From Methylomarinum sp. (lineage in GTDB: Bacteria; Pseudomonadota; Gammaproteobacteria; Methylococcales; Methylomonadaceae), in NCBI GenBank assembly GCA_013139755.1, contig WTAG01000165.1, positions 1 through 7,177 of the forward strand: a stretch of DNA of 7,177 bases. The letters are read 5' to 3'. The notes beneath the pieces were generated by a model. The model had not been told where the DNA came from and made no database searches. It saw only the letters and a list, made by a program, of their open reading frames with translations. Numbering within the stretch: the stretch's first letter is position 1; each line of letters opens with the position of its first letter. Both the position numbers and the translations under genes were made by a program. Below, piece after piece: positions 1 to 5,801 of this stretch.

Positions 1-15
1 TCATACATTTAAAAA

Positions 16-118
16 GTCGAAAGTCGAAAGTCGAAAGTCGAAAGTCGAAAGTCGAAAGTCGAAAGTCGAAAGTCGAAAGTCGAAAGTCGAAAGTCGAAAG
101 TCGAAAGTCGAAAGTCGA
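16..118. repeat. Tandem array of 7-bp unit GTCGAAA
   Basis: Fourteen perfect head-to-tail copies of GTCGAAA run from 16 to 113, followed by a partial GTCGA (114-118). The preceding AAA at 13-15 could be the tail of another copy. The unit has no stop codon in any frame on either strand, but the array is closed on the + strand by TAA at 10-12 and TAG at 120-122 and I see no gene around it, so it is most likely intergenic. It lies about 125 bp beyond the stop codon of the minus-strand histidine kinase. Perfect identity of all copies points to recent expansion by slippage. One-base variants of the unit recur near 3885-3963. Confidence 0.97.
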
Positions 119-120
119 GT

Positions 121-166
121 AGCTGGCTGTGTATGTATGGCTCACACTGTCTGGGTCAGCATAGCT
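121..166 (+). other. Possible weak hairpin beside the heptamer array
   Basis: AGCT-GCTG at 121-129 can pair with CAGC-AT-AGCT at 157-166, with one base bulged on one side and two on the other, and TTTTATTT follows on the + strand. This could end a transcript arriving from the left of the window. The stem is short and interrupted and the loop long, so it is only a candidate. The rest of 119-244 shows no coding sequence that I can recognise. Confidence 0.2.
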
Positions 167-244
167 TTTATTTAGTACAATTCAGAATCAAAATCAAGTG
201 GACTTGTTGTTTGCTTATTTGTTAATAAAAGTTGTGATCATTAT

Positions 245-2167
245 TTATATATTTTGGTGAGATTTGACCGCTTCTGCTATTGGTAATTCAAACCAGAATG
301 TAGAGCCTTTATTTTCAGTACTCTCAAACCCTATTTCTCCGTCCATCATTTCTATAATGTCTTTGGTTACCACAAGACCAATTCCTGTACCTTCAATGGT
401 AGAGTTCTCTTGGCCTAATCGGTTAAATGCGCCAAATACCTTAGGCTTATTGGCCTCTGAGATACCAATGCCTGTGTCAATAACATTTATTCTGATGGTA
501 TTGTTATTTGTACTTTCCCAATCAAGACTAACACTTCCGCCTTCATGATTATATTTAATGGCATTAGTGATAAGGTTAATGATGATTTGTTTTAACTTGG
601 TGTAATCAGCACTTACAGTAAATACTAAATCTGATAAAACATGAATTTGGATATTAGCTTTATTGGCTAAGGGAGTTAGCAATGATAATGAATCATCAAT
701 TACATCTCTTAAATTCAACGGTTCAATAAACAGTATCGTTTTTCCTGTTTCAATGGCTGTTAATTCCAAAATATCATTAATAAGGTTCAGTAAGTGTTGG
801 CCGCCAGACAGTATGTAAGCCATGTTGTCATGTTGCTCTTCTGTTAACGGTGCATCCTCATCACTTTCCAATAATTGAGCAAACCCTAAAATAGCATTAA
901 GAGGGGTTCTTAGCTCATGACTCATTGAGGATAGAAATTCAGATTTAGCTTTATTAGCCTTCTCTGCCTCTTCTTTTGATTTTTTCAACTGCATTTCACG
1001 CTCTAGCAGGCTATGTGCATTAGCCTTAAACACCGCAACGCTTCGTGCCATGTCACCTATTTCATTTTGGTTATCTACATTTCGAATTTCTACATCAAGG
1101 TTATTGTTAGCCAGTGAGCTCATGATACTTGTGATGTGAGCTAGGGGAGACAAAATTTGGTATTGGAATAACCAGATTGTAATGGCAATAAAAAGGGTTA
1201 ATGTAAGAATAGTTATAATTAGCACCAGGCTCTCTAAACTATATACATAGTCAACTGCTTGATGGAGTTTTTTTGCTCGAATCTCATTACGTTGAATAAA
1301 CTCACTCTGTAAAGTATTAAGCGCATCAAATGCCGGAATGTCATCTATATAGACAAGTGCATCAATTTCTTGTGCTGACATACCCTCTGCTATCATCATC
1401 GAAATTTCAGGAATATTTTTTGTGTAGCTATCAATGACTAATTTAAATGATTGCAGTGCTTTCAACTCATTATCATTGAGTACGAGCTGTGAATACTTTT
1501 TAATGTGATTGTTTATATGAATAACTGAATCTTCCAGACTCATTAAGAGTTTTGGCGACTTTCGTAAGATATAGTTCTTATAGCGATGAATAAATCCACC
1601 ATAACCTAAATCTACCCTAAGCTTCCGTAATAAATATGCCTGGTATTGTTTATCGGGATCAATTAAAGCATATTCACTTTCTAAAGCATGGAGTGCATCA
1701 ATAGATGGGGTATCTTTTATTTTGACAATATCATCAATTTCTTCGGCTGTTTTTCCTTGATTAATAAGATCAGACACAAGCTCAAGGGCAACACTGTATT
1801 CGACCAGCATACCATTCATAGTGGAAAGGGCATCAGCTTCAACTTGGTTATGTGGCAAACTCTCATAAAGCTTAATTCTGGCCTTTGCTCCACCTATATT
1901 AGAGATAACACTGTATTTGTCTGTCGGTTTGTGACGAAGAATATAATTTTTAAACTTATGAATCATGCCTCCATATCCGATTTCAACCTGAAACCCAATA
2001 ATTGCCTTGCTTTTCTCATTTCTCTGAGCATCGAATAATTCCCAAAGACTTTTTATTTCTGTTGTTTTTGTGAGGTTAATGTAACTTGTCGTAGCAATTG
2101 ATAGCCCCAGAAAAGTCATGCCTATAATGAATAAGGTGCTAAGAGTCTTTATTTTTAGGTTTAACAT
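245..2167 (-). CDS. Membrane sensor histidine kinase with duplicated periplasmic sensor module
   Basis: Two-component sensor kinase of 640 residues. Helix 1 is near residues 9-30 and helix 2 near 313-335, leaving about 280 residues outside the inner membrane. A HAMP linker (about 336-388) and a short charged coiled coil (388-408) lead to the HisKA dimerisation domain with phosphoacceptor H417 in SMSHELRTPLN. The HATPase_c domain carries the N box (N531, N535), the G1 box DTGIGI (D564), the F box (F578-F581) and the G2 box GTGIGL (593-598). There is no receiver domain, so it is not a hybrid kinase. The outer region is a tandem duplication: residues about 43-166 match 167-290 at a constant offset of 124, both with GYGGxIHxxKNYILR. 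An in-frame TAG lies directly before the ATG, so this is the first possible start; no good Shine-Dalgarno sequence is visible. No response regulator is adjacent within the window. The kinase assignment is firm; the ligand is unknown. Confidence 0.95.
   Translation of the reverse strand: MLNLKIKTLSTLFIIGMTFLGLSIATTSYINLTKTTEIKSLWELFDAQRNEKSKAIIGFQVEIGYGGMIHKFKNYILRHKPTDKYSVISNIGGAKARIKLYESLPHNQVEADALSTMNGMLVEYSVALELVSDLINQGKTAEEIDDIVKIKDTPSIDALHALESEYALIDPDKQYQAYLLRKLRVDLGYGGFIHRYKNYILRKSPKLLMSLEDSVIHINNHIKKYSQLVLNDNELKALQSFKLVIDSYTKNIPEISMMIAEGMSAQEIDALVYIDDIPAFDALNTLQSEFIQRNEIRAKKLHQAVDYVYSLESLVLIITILTLTLFIAITIWLFQYQILSPLAHITSIMSSLANNNLDVEIRNVDNQNEIGDMARSVAVFKANAHSLLEREMQLKKSKEEAEKANKAKSEFLSSMSHELRTPLNAILGFAQLLESDEDAPLTEEQHDNMAYILSGGQHLLNLINDILELTAIETGKTILFIEPLNLRDVIDDSLSLLTPLANKANIQIHVLSDLVFTVSADYTKLKQIIINLITNAIKYNHEGGSVSLDWESTNNNTIRINVIDTGIGISEANKPKVFGAFNRLGQENSTIEGTGIGLVVTKDIIEMMDGEIGFESTENKGSTFWFELPIAEAVKSHQNI
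1298..2041 (-). repeat. Protein-level tandem duplication in the kinase sensor region
   Basis: These bases encode residues about 43-166 and 167-290 of the histidine kinase. Two well-matched blocks keep the same 124-residue spacing. Residues 58-78 against 182-202 share 13 of 21 identities (GYGG, IH, KNYILR), and 134-166 against 258-290 share 16 of 33 (EID, D-P, DAL, SE). The middle parts have diverged further. Each copy is probably a mostly helical unit, which is inference from composition. Confidence 0.85.
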
Positions 2168-2204
2168 CTAATTTTTAAATCTATGACTTTTAAAGATGAG
2201 GAGT

Positions 2205-2227
2205 AAAAAAGTTATTTCTTGATAACT
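2205..2227 (-). promoter_or_regulatory. Small hairpin with T-run in the kinase leader
   Basis: On the minus strand AGTTAT and ATAACT (2222-2227 and 2210-2215 on the + strand) form a perfect 6-bp stem with a 6-base loop. A run of T follows (A-run at 2205-2210 on the + strand, shared with the stem end). It would lie in the kinase transcript about 40 bases before the ATG, resembling a weak terminator or attenuator. The stem has only one G-C pair, so its activity is doubtful. Confidence 0.25.
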
Positions 2228-2266
2228 AGCTATTTTATGAATTATTTGCACATAGCATCACAGGCA

Positions 2267-2280
2267 TTTGATTAATCAAA
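2267..2280. promoter_or_regulatory. Perfect 14-bp palindrome, possible operator
   Basis: TTTGATTAATCAAA reads identically on both strands. It lies about 100 bp upstream of the kinase start codon, where an operator for a dimeric regulator could sit. A further GATTAA follows at 2284-2289. AT-rich palindromes also arise by chance, and no cognate regulator is visible. Confidence 0.3.
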
Positions 2281-2466
2281 ATGGATTAAAATCTTGGGTA
2301 TCAGTTCTGAACCAAAAAATTAAAGTTCCACAATTGGTTTTCATGGCGATCCATGTTCATTATAGCCCTATATTAAGAATGGTTAATGTAACATAAAAAT
2401 AATGCCCTTTCCCTTCTTTTGTCAGTAATAACTTACATCCGTTCTGTGACCTTGGGGTTTTAGCTC

Positions 2467-2493
2467 AACTCGACCATAGTCTATGGCTGAGTT
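2467..2493. repeat. Compact inverted repeat at the edge of the istB relic
   Basis: AACTC (2467-2471) pairs with GAGTT (2489-2493), and CCATAG (2474-2479) pairs with CTATGG (2481-2486) around a single central base. Only the two bases between the arms (2472-2473 against 2487-2488) fail to pair cleanly. The repeat spans the point where readable IstB similarity begins, so it may mark a rearrangement junction. Confidence 0.5.
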
Positions 2494-2821
2494 TGGAACC
2501 GATTATTCTAATGATGGTTTATCTTTTGAAGAATGGTTTCAACTATTAGCCGATAGAGAGTGTCAAGACGGTGAAAACAGAAAATAGCAGCAGCAAAATT
2601 TAAATTTTTGGTTAATCTCGACTAAATTGATTATCAACCTCCTAGAGGCCTAAAAAATTAGTCATGACTTCTCTCTTGTAATGTAATTGCTTGAATAAAT
2701 CACAAAACATACTCTTACAGAGTCTTGTGGCAGTGGAAAAACAGATATTGCCTGTGCTTTAGACCGTTTAATGCACAACGCCCAGCGAATCAATTTAAAA
2801 GGAGAATTTATGCGAAAATAG
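2483..2821 (+). pseudogene. istB: Degraded istB (IS21-family transposition ATPase) remnant
   Basis: Fragments of IstB appear in the right order in three reading frames. SFEEWFQLLADRE then ENRK (2522-2584) matches the N-terminal LSFEER-LLVDRE-ENRR region. AAKFKF (2590-2607) and IDYQPPRGLKN (2626-2658) lie in a second frame, matching KAAKLRY and EDIDYR-PRGLDK. KLVMTSLL, a stop, then CNCLNKSQNILL (2655-2717) lies in a third frame. GSGKTDIACAL (2729-2761) is the Walker A motif back in the first frame. It runs straight into DRLMHNAQRINLKGE and MRK, then TAG (2762-2821), which is the IstB C-terminus. Walker B and everything else between Walker A and the C-terminus are missing, roughly 100 or more residues. 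Intact IstB is about 250 residues. At least three frame changes, internal stops and this deletion make it non-functional. It was recognised by motif memory, without a search. Upstream of 2483 the start is not identifiable. Confidence 0.82.
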
Positions 2822-2922
2822 CAATTGACTGGTGGTTAACACTTAGAGTAAAAATAACACAAGGACAAGGGAAGCTTTTACGATGGTTAAAATCGGTGTT
2901 CATGATCACTAGAATACGTGAT
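2483..2922 (+). mobile_element. Relic of an IS21-family insertion sequence
   Basis: The istB remnant (2483-2821) is followed by about 100 bases containing a near-palindrome GTGTTCATGATCAC (2896-2909) and AGAATACGTGAT (2911-2922). These resemble the short multiple end repeats (ATCACCGGAATA-like) that I remember from the right ends of some IS21-family elements. No istA, no matching left end and no target-site duplication can be seen, so the boundaries are approximate and the element is dead. Confidence 0.55.
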
Positions 2923-3127
2923 TTATAGCTTGTGTGGCTGAAGTTAATGATAGATTGTTGACTTAAACTTATGACAGTTCAGGGGCGATGACAGTCTTTT
3001 AATGTAAGGTTTGATCGTGATTAGGTTTTAAAGATGTCAGATTTAAGTTTGAGTCAGTACACTTTAGTTTGTTTTTATGTCCTTTGTTTTTTCTACCTGA
3101 CTCTTTAGCCTGCTCTTAATTTTAAAA
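2822..3127. other. Intergenic region between istB relic and tusD
   Basis: No intact gene is visible here. The left part is probably the old insertion-sequence end. A direct repeat ATGACAG occurs twice, about 2970-2994. A possible promoter for tusDC is TTGAGT near 3049 with an AT-rich TTTTTAT stretch 17-18 bases further on, but the -10 match is poor. A single-unit copy of the heptamer element lies at 3099-3119. Confidence 0.5.
3099..3119 (+). repeat. Single-heptamer copy of the dispersed repeat element
   Basis: GACTC (3099-3103), one heptamer TTTAGCC (3104-3110) and TGCTCTTAA (3111-3119). The same flanks, GAGTC and TGCTCTTAA, surround three heptamers at 3938-3972 in the same orientation. The left flank differs by one base; the right flank is identical over 9 bases. 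It ends 17 bases before the tusD start codon. Confidence 0.75.
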
Positions 3128-3136
3128 GTGAGAAAA

Positions 3137-3526
3137 ATGAAATATGCCATCCAGATAAATGCCAGTCCAAATAATTCAAGTTTGGGTTTTTCTGCTTATC
3201 AATTTATAAAAACTGCATTAAAAATGGAACATGAGATATTTCGTGTTTTTTTCTATCAAGAAGGTGTTTATCATGCGTTTAAGTATTCAACGCCACCTGA
3301 TGATGAATTACAAATGACTAGAAAATGGAGTGAGTTGGCAAAGCAGCAGGGTATCGATTTGGTCGTGTGTATTTCAGCGGCACAAAGACGTGGATTGTTG
3401 TCTGCAGATGAATCACAAAGGCAAGGGAAGTTAGATGATGATTTGGCTGATGGCTTCAGAATTTCTGGCTTAGGGCAGTTATTAGAGGCAACTTTGGTTA
3501 CTGATCGATTTATTGAGTTTGGGTAG
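3137..3526 (+). CDS. tusD: Sulfurtransferase complex subunit TusD (DsrE family)
   Basis: A cytoplasmic DsrE-fold protein of 129 residues. In the TusBCD relay this subunit accepts persulfide sulfur from TusA and passes it to TusE for MnmA-dependent 2-thiolation of tRNA wobble uridine; the close relative DsrE works in sulfur oxidation. Visible family features are the opening MKYAIQINASP, HEIFRVFFYQEGV (32-44), the VVCISAAQRRGLL segment with the catalytic cysteine at C78 (the position of the active cysteine in E. coli TusD), and the closing ISGLGQLLEATLVTDRFIEFG. I chose the ATG at 3137 over the in-frame GTG at 3128: it gives the standard MK(Y/F)A start, C78 numbering and a GTGAG sequence 4 bases upstream. 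tusC follows after 7 bases, so the two are surely co-transcribed. HEIFRVFFYQ, AAQRRG and RISGLGQL also look DsrE-like, so the choice between TusD and DsrE is not fully settled. Confidence 0.92.
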   Translation: MKYAIQINASPNNSSLGFSAYQFIKTALKMEHEIFRVFFYQEGVYHAFKYSTPPDDELQMTRKWSELAKQQGIDLVVCISAAQRRGLLSADESQRQGKLDDDLADGFRISGLGQLLEATLVTDRFIEFG

Positions 3527-3533
3527 GCAAAGC

Positions 3534-3884
3534 ATGAAAAGATTTTTATTTATTATGCGTTCAACACCTCATGCGGGTATTCAGTTGCAAGAAAAGTTAG
3601 ATGTTGTTTTAACCGCCGCTGCATTTGATCAGCAGGTTGCTTTATTGTTTTTGGATGATGGCGTGTTTCAGTTAAAAAAAGGCCAGAAGCCCGAGAAACA
3701 GGGATTAAAAGACACGGCATCTATTTTTAATGCTTTAGAAATTTATGATGTTAATGAGCTTTATATGGAAGCTGAATCATTACAAGAGCGCGGCTTAAAA
3801 CCAAGTGATTTAAGTTTGCCAGTGCAAGAGTTTTATAGAAAAGATATTAACCAGTTAATAAAGCAATTTGATGTGGTTTTATAG
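3534..3884 (+). CDS. tusC: Sulfurtransferase complex subunit TusC (DsrF family)
   Basis: A 116-residue cytoplasmic DsrE-fold subunit (E. coli TusC is 119). In TusBCD it is a structural partner of TusD, with DsrF as counterpart in sulfur oxidisers. Diagnostic stretches are MKRFLFIMRSTPHAG at the start, EKLDVVLTAAAFDQQVALLFLDDGVFQL (residues 21-48), LEIYDVNELYMEAESLQERGL (69-89) and the FDVVL ending like the YDVIL of TusC. There is no cysteine anywhere in it, consistent with a non-catalytic role. The start is ATG 3534, preceded by GGTAGG overlapping the tusD stop codon; a TTG at 3513 inside tusD would add 7 unlikely residues. No tusB/dsrH gene follows: 3' of the stop there is only the heptamer hairpin and then the convergent ettA. 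Confidence 0.92.
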   Translation: MKRFLFIMRSTPHAGIQLQEKLDVVLTAAAFDQQVALLFLDDGVFQLKKGQKPEKQGLKDTASIFNALEIYDVNELYMEAESLQERGLKPSDLSLPVQEFYRKDINQLIKQFDVVL

Positions 3885-3968
3885 GGCAGACGAAAGACGA
3901 AAGACGAAAGATAAAGAGCATGCCGCTTTTTCTCTTTGAGTCTTTCGCCTTTAGCCTTTAGTCTGCTC
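3884..3968. terminator. Heptamer-built hairpin between convergent tusC and ettA
   Basis: The left arm (3884-3918) contains three perfect GACGAAA units (3889-3909). The right arm (3932-3968), read on the minus strand, gives GACTAAA, GGCTAAA, GGCGAAA. About 29 of 35 aligned positions agree, with a two-base bulge, around a 13-base loop. A smaller nested hairpin, AAGAGC (3914-3919) with GCTTTT (3925-3930), is followed by more T and could act as the actual + strand terminator. The hairpin fills the whole gap between two gene ends, so a bidirectional terminator role is a reasonable inference. The repetitive structure suggests a repeat element doing this job. Confidence 0.65.
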
Positions 3969-3972
3969 TTAA
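3938..3972 (+). repeat. Three-heptamer copy of the dispersed repeat element
   Basis: GAGTC (3938-3942), then heptamers TTTCGCC, TTTAGCC and TTTAGTC (3943-3963), then TGCTCTTAA (3964-3972). It forms the right arm of the tusC-ettA hairpin, and its last bases include the ettA stop codon (TAA on the minus strand, 3969-3971). It shares both flanks with the one-heptamer copy at 3099-3119. Confidence 0.8.
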
Positions 3973-5630
3973 ATCTTTTTGTATTTGATACGATGTGGGT
4001 TATCGGCATCAGTACCTAAACGTTTATGGCGGTCTGCTTCATAATCTTCATAGTTGCCTTCAAACCAAACCACTTCACTATCTCCCTCAAAAGCCAGGAT
4101 ATGAGTCGCAATTCTATCTAAGAACCAGCGATCATGCGAAATAACAACGGCGCAACCCGGAAAAGATAAGATGGCATCTTCTAAAGCGCGTAGTGTTTCT
4201 ACATCCAGATCATTGGTTGGCTCATCAAGTAATAGTAAGTTACCGCCACTTTTTAGCAATTTAGCTAAATGTACACGGTTACGTTCACCACCCGATAGGT
4301 TGCCAATATGTTTTTGTTGATCTGCACCTTTAAAGTTAAATCTACCAAGATAGGCGCGTGATGGTGTTTCATAAGTACCGACAGTAATATTATCTAAACC
4401 ATCAGAAACTTCCTCCCAAACTGTTTTGTTTGGATCCATATCGTCACGTAACTGATCAACATAAGCCAGTTTGACGGTTTCTCCTAACTTCACTTCACCG
4501 GCATCAGGCTTTTCAAAACCAGCCATCATACGGAATAGGGTGGTTTTACCTGCACCATTGGCACCAATAATACCCACGATACCACCTGGGGGAAGTTTAA
4601 AACTGAGGTCGTTGACTAATAATTTATCGCCAAAGGCTTTTTTGATGTGCTCTATATCGATAACGATATCGCCTAAACGTGGACCAGGCGGGATATAGAT
4701 TTCTTGGGTCTCACTGCGCTTTTGTACTTCTTTAGATGATAGTTCATTAAAACGAGCTAATCGCGCTTTACTCTTAGCATGGCGACCTTTTGCGCCAGAA
4801 CGTACCCATTCTAATTCTGTTTTTAAGGCTTTTTGGCGAGAAGACTCTTGTTTAGACTCTTGGGCTAAACGATTTTCTTTTTGTTCTAGCCAGTTTGAAT
4901 AATTACCTTCCCAAGGAATCCCCATGCCTCTATCAAGCTCAAGAATCCAGCCTGCAACATTATCCAAAAAGTATCTATCATGCGTTACGGCAACGACAGT
5001 ACCTTTATAGTCATGTAAAAACCGTTCTAACCAAGCGACAGACTCTGCATCTAAATGGTTGGTTGGTTCGTCAAGTAACAGCATGTCTGGTTTAGAAAGT
5101 AACAAGCGACAAAGTGCAACACGGCGCTGTTCTCCACCGGATAATTTGCTTACATCAGCATCCCAGGGAGGAAGACGTAGTGCATCGGCTGCAATTTCCA
5201 GAGTTCTTTCCAGTTCCCATGCGCCTGCTACTTCAATTTTTTCTTGTAATTCAGCTTGTTCAGCTAATAATGCATCAAAGTCAGCTTCTGGATCGGCAAA
5301 GGCTTCGTTAATCTGGTTGTAGCGATCAACAATGGCTTTTATTTCAGCAACACCTTCTTCAACATTACCACGTACATCTTTGTTAGGATCTAGGTGTGGT
5401 TCTTGGGCAAGATAACCAATATTAATGCCTTTTTGAGGGGTTGCTTCACCTTCAATTTCTGTGTCAAGGCCAGCCATGATTTTAAGTAAAGTTGATTTAC
5501 CTGAACCATTTAAACCTAGTACCCCAATTTTGGCACCGGGAAAGAAAGAAAGAGAAATATCTTTAAGGATATACTTTTTCGGAGGGACGATTTTACCCAC
5601 CCGATTCATTGAATAAATGTATTGAGCCAT
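3969..5630 (-). CDS. ettA: Energy-dependent translational throttle protein EttA (ABC-F)
   Basis: A soluble ABC-F ATPase of 553 residues (E. coli 555) that binds the ribosomal E site and gates the first elongation steps according to the ATP/ADP ratio. ABC1 has Walker [10 protein letters not shown] (39-47), signature LSGGEQ (163-168) and Walker B LLLDEP with catalytic E188. The arm insertion (about 95-139) is the ribosome-contacting extension typical of EttA. The interdomain linker is about 240-320, rich in K and R, with [16 protein letters not shown]2 has Walker [10 protein letters not shown] (356-364), LSGGER (445-450) and E470. Both catalytic glutamates fall at the E. coli numbers, so the protein looks intact and active. 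There are no membrane segments, as expected. ATG 5628-5630 gives the standard [13 protein letters not shown] start. No strong Shine-Dalgarno sequence precedes it. It is divergent from the HdeD-like gene and ends inside the repeat hairpin. Confidence 0.97.
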   Translation of the reverse strand: MAQYIYSMNRVGKIVPPKKYILKDISLSFFPGAKIGVLGLNGSGKSTLLKIMAGLDTEIEGEATPQKGINIGYLAQEPHLDPNKDVRGNVEEGVAEIKAIVDRYNQINEAFADPEADFDALLAEQAELQEKIEVAGAWELERTLEIAADALRLPPWDADVSKLSGGEQRRVALCRLLLSKPDMLLLDEPTNHLDAESVAWLERFLHDYKGTVVAVTHDRYFLDNVAGWILELDRGMGIPWEGNYSNWLEQKENRLAQESKQESSRQKALKTELEWVRSGAKGRHAKSKARLARFNELSSKEVQKRSETQEIYIPPGPRLGDIVIDIEHIKKAFGDKLLVNDLSFKLPPGGIVGIIGANGAGKTTLFRMMAGFEKPDAGEVKLGETVKLAYVDQLRDDMDPNKTVWEEVSDGLDNITVGTYETPSRAYLGRFNFKGADQQKHIGNLSGGERNRVHLAKLLKSGGNLLLLDEPTNDLDVETLRALEDAILSFPGCAVVISHDRWFLDRIATHILAFEGDSEVVWFEGNYEDYEADRHKRLGTDADNPHRIKYKKI

Positions 5631-5675
5631 TATTGTCTACAGTCAGAAAAAACTCTATTATTTCATGTTATGGTA

Positions 5676-5705
5676 TTGAGATTAAACTTGAATTTGAAAT
5701 TTTAT
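5676..5705 (+). promoter_or_regulatory. Possible promoter for the HdeD-like gene
   Basis: TTGAGA (5676-5681) and TTTTAT (5700-5705) are separated by 18 bases in the AT-rich gap between the divergent ettA and HdeD-like genes. The predicted transcript start is near 5712. This would give a leader of about 24 bases to the first ATG (5736) or about 90 bases to the preferred ATG (5802). The match is moderate, and in DNA this AT-rich other pairs are possible. Confidence 0.3.
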
Positions 5706-5784
5706 TAATCAATTGAGCGATTCGTTAGTTAGTTCATGATTAAATGGCTTTTTAGCCGACTGGTTTCAGTAAAATTAATTGCAG

Positions 5785-5790
5785 AAGGAG
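5785..5790 (+). promoter_or_regulatory. Shine-Dalgarno sequence deciding the HdeD-like start
   Basis: AAGGAG lies 11 bases before ATG 5802, whereas the earlier in-frame ATG at 5736 is preceded by TAGTTAGTTC with no such site. The spacing is slightly long. Confidence 0.5.
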
Positions 5791-5801
5791 AAAATAGTAG
5801 C

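Larger units (their letters stand above)
2168..2482. other. Intergenic region upstream of the kinase, no gene seen
   Basis: This stretch of about 315 bases is AT-rich, with stops in all frames and no recognisable protein. It should contain the kinase promoter on the minus strand, but I see no convincing -35/-10 pair. It holds a small hairpin (2210-2227), a perfect 14-bp palindrome (2267-2280) and the left arm of an inverted repeat that runs into the istB relic. If an istA gene once preceded istB, nothing recognisable of it remains here. Confidence 0.6.

Noticed and set aside
16..118. CRISPR-like regular repeat
   Set aside because: The unit is 7 bp with no spacers between copies; a CRISPR array needs longer repeats separated by unique spacers.
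264..2038. + strand open frames inside the histidine kinase gene (264-548, 1688-2038)
   Set aside because: They are antisense to a complete, motif-supported kinase and have no family resemblance.
2310..2339. AACCAA / TTGGTT inverted pair with an 18-base loop
   Set aside because: The 6-bp stem with a long loop in AT-rich DNA is within chance expectation.
2341..2366. GATCCATGTTCATTAT as a possible left-end partner of the 2896-2922 repeat
   Set aside because: Only about seven contiguous bases (ATGAACA) match after reverse complementing, which is too little to call an insertion-sequence end.
2725..2928. A 67-residue + strand open frame starting MWQWKNRY
   Set aside because: It overlaps the istB relic in another frame, has no Shine-Dalgarno sequence and resembles no protein family; the IstB fragments explain the region better.
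3034..3108. A 24-residue hydrophobic peptide (MSDLSLSQYTLVCFYVLCFF...)
   Set aside because: There is no ribosome binding site, and the end runs into the heptamer element; its hydrophobic character can arise from T-rich DNA.
3128..3136. GTG at 3128 as tusD start, and TTG at 3513 as tusC start
   Set aside because: Both would add residues absent from the families and lack a suitable upstream ribosome site; the ATG codons at 3137 and 3534 fit family N-termini.
4471..5322. Several + strand open frames inside ettA (for example 4471-4698, 5059-5322)
   Set aside because: They are antisense shadows of a well-conserved ABC-F gene with intact motifs; none has a recognisable product.
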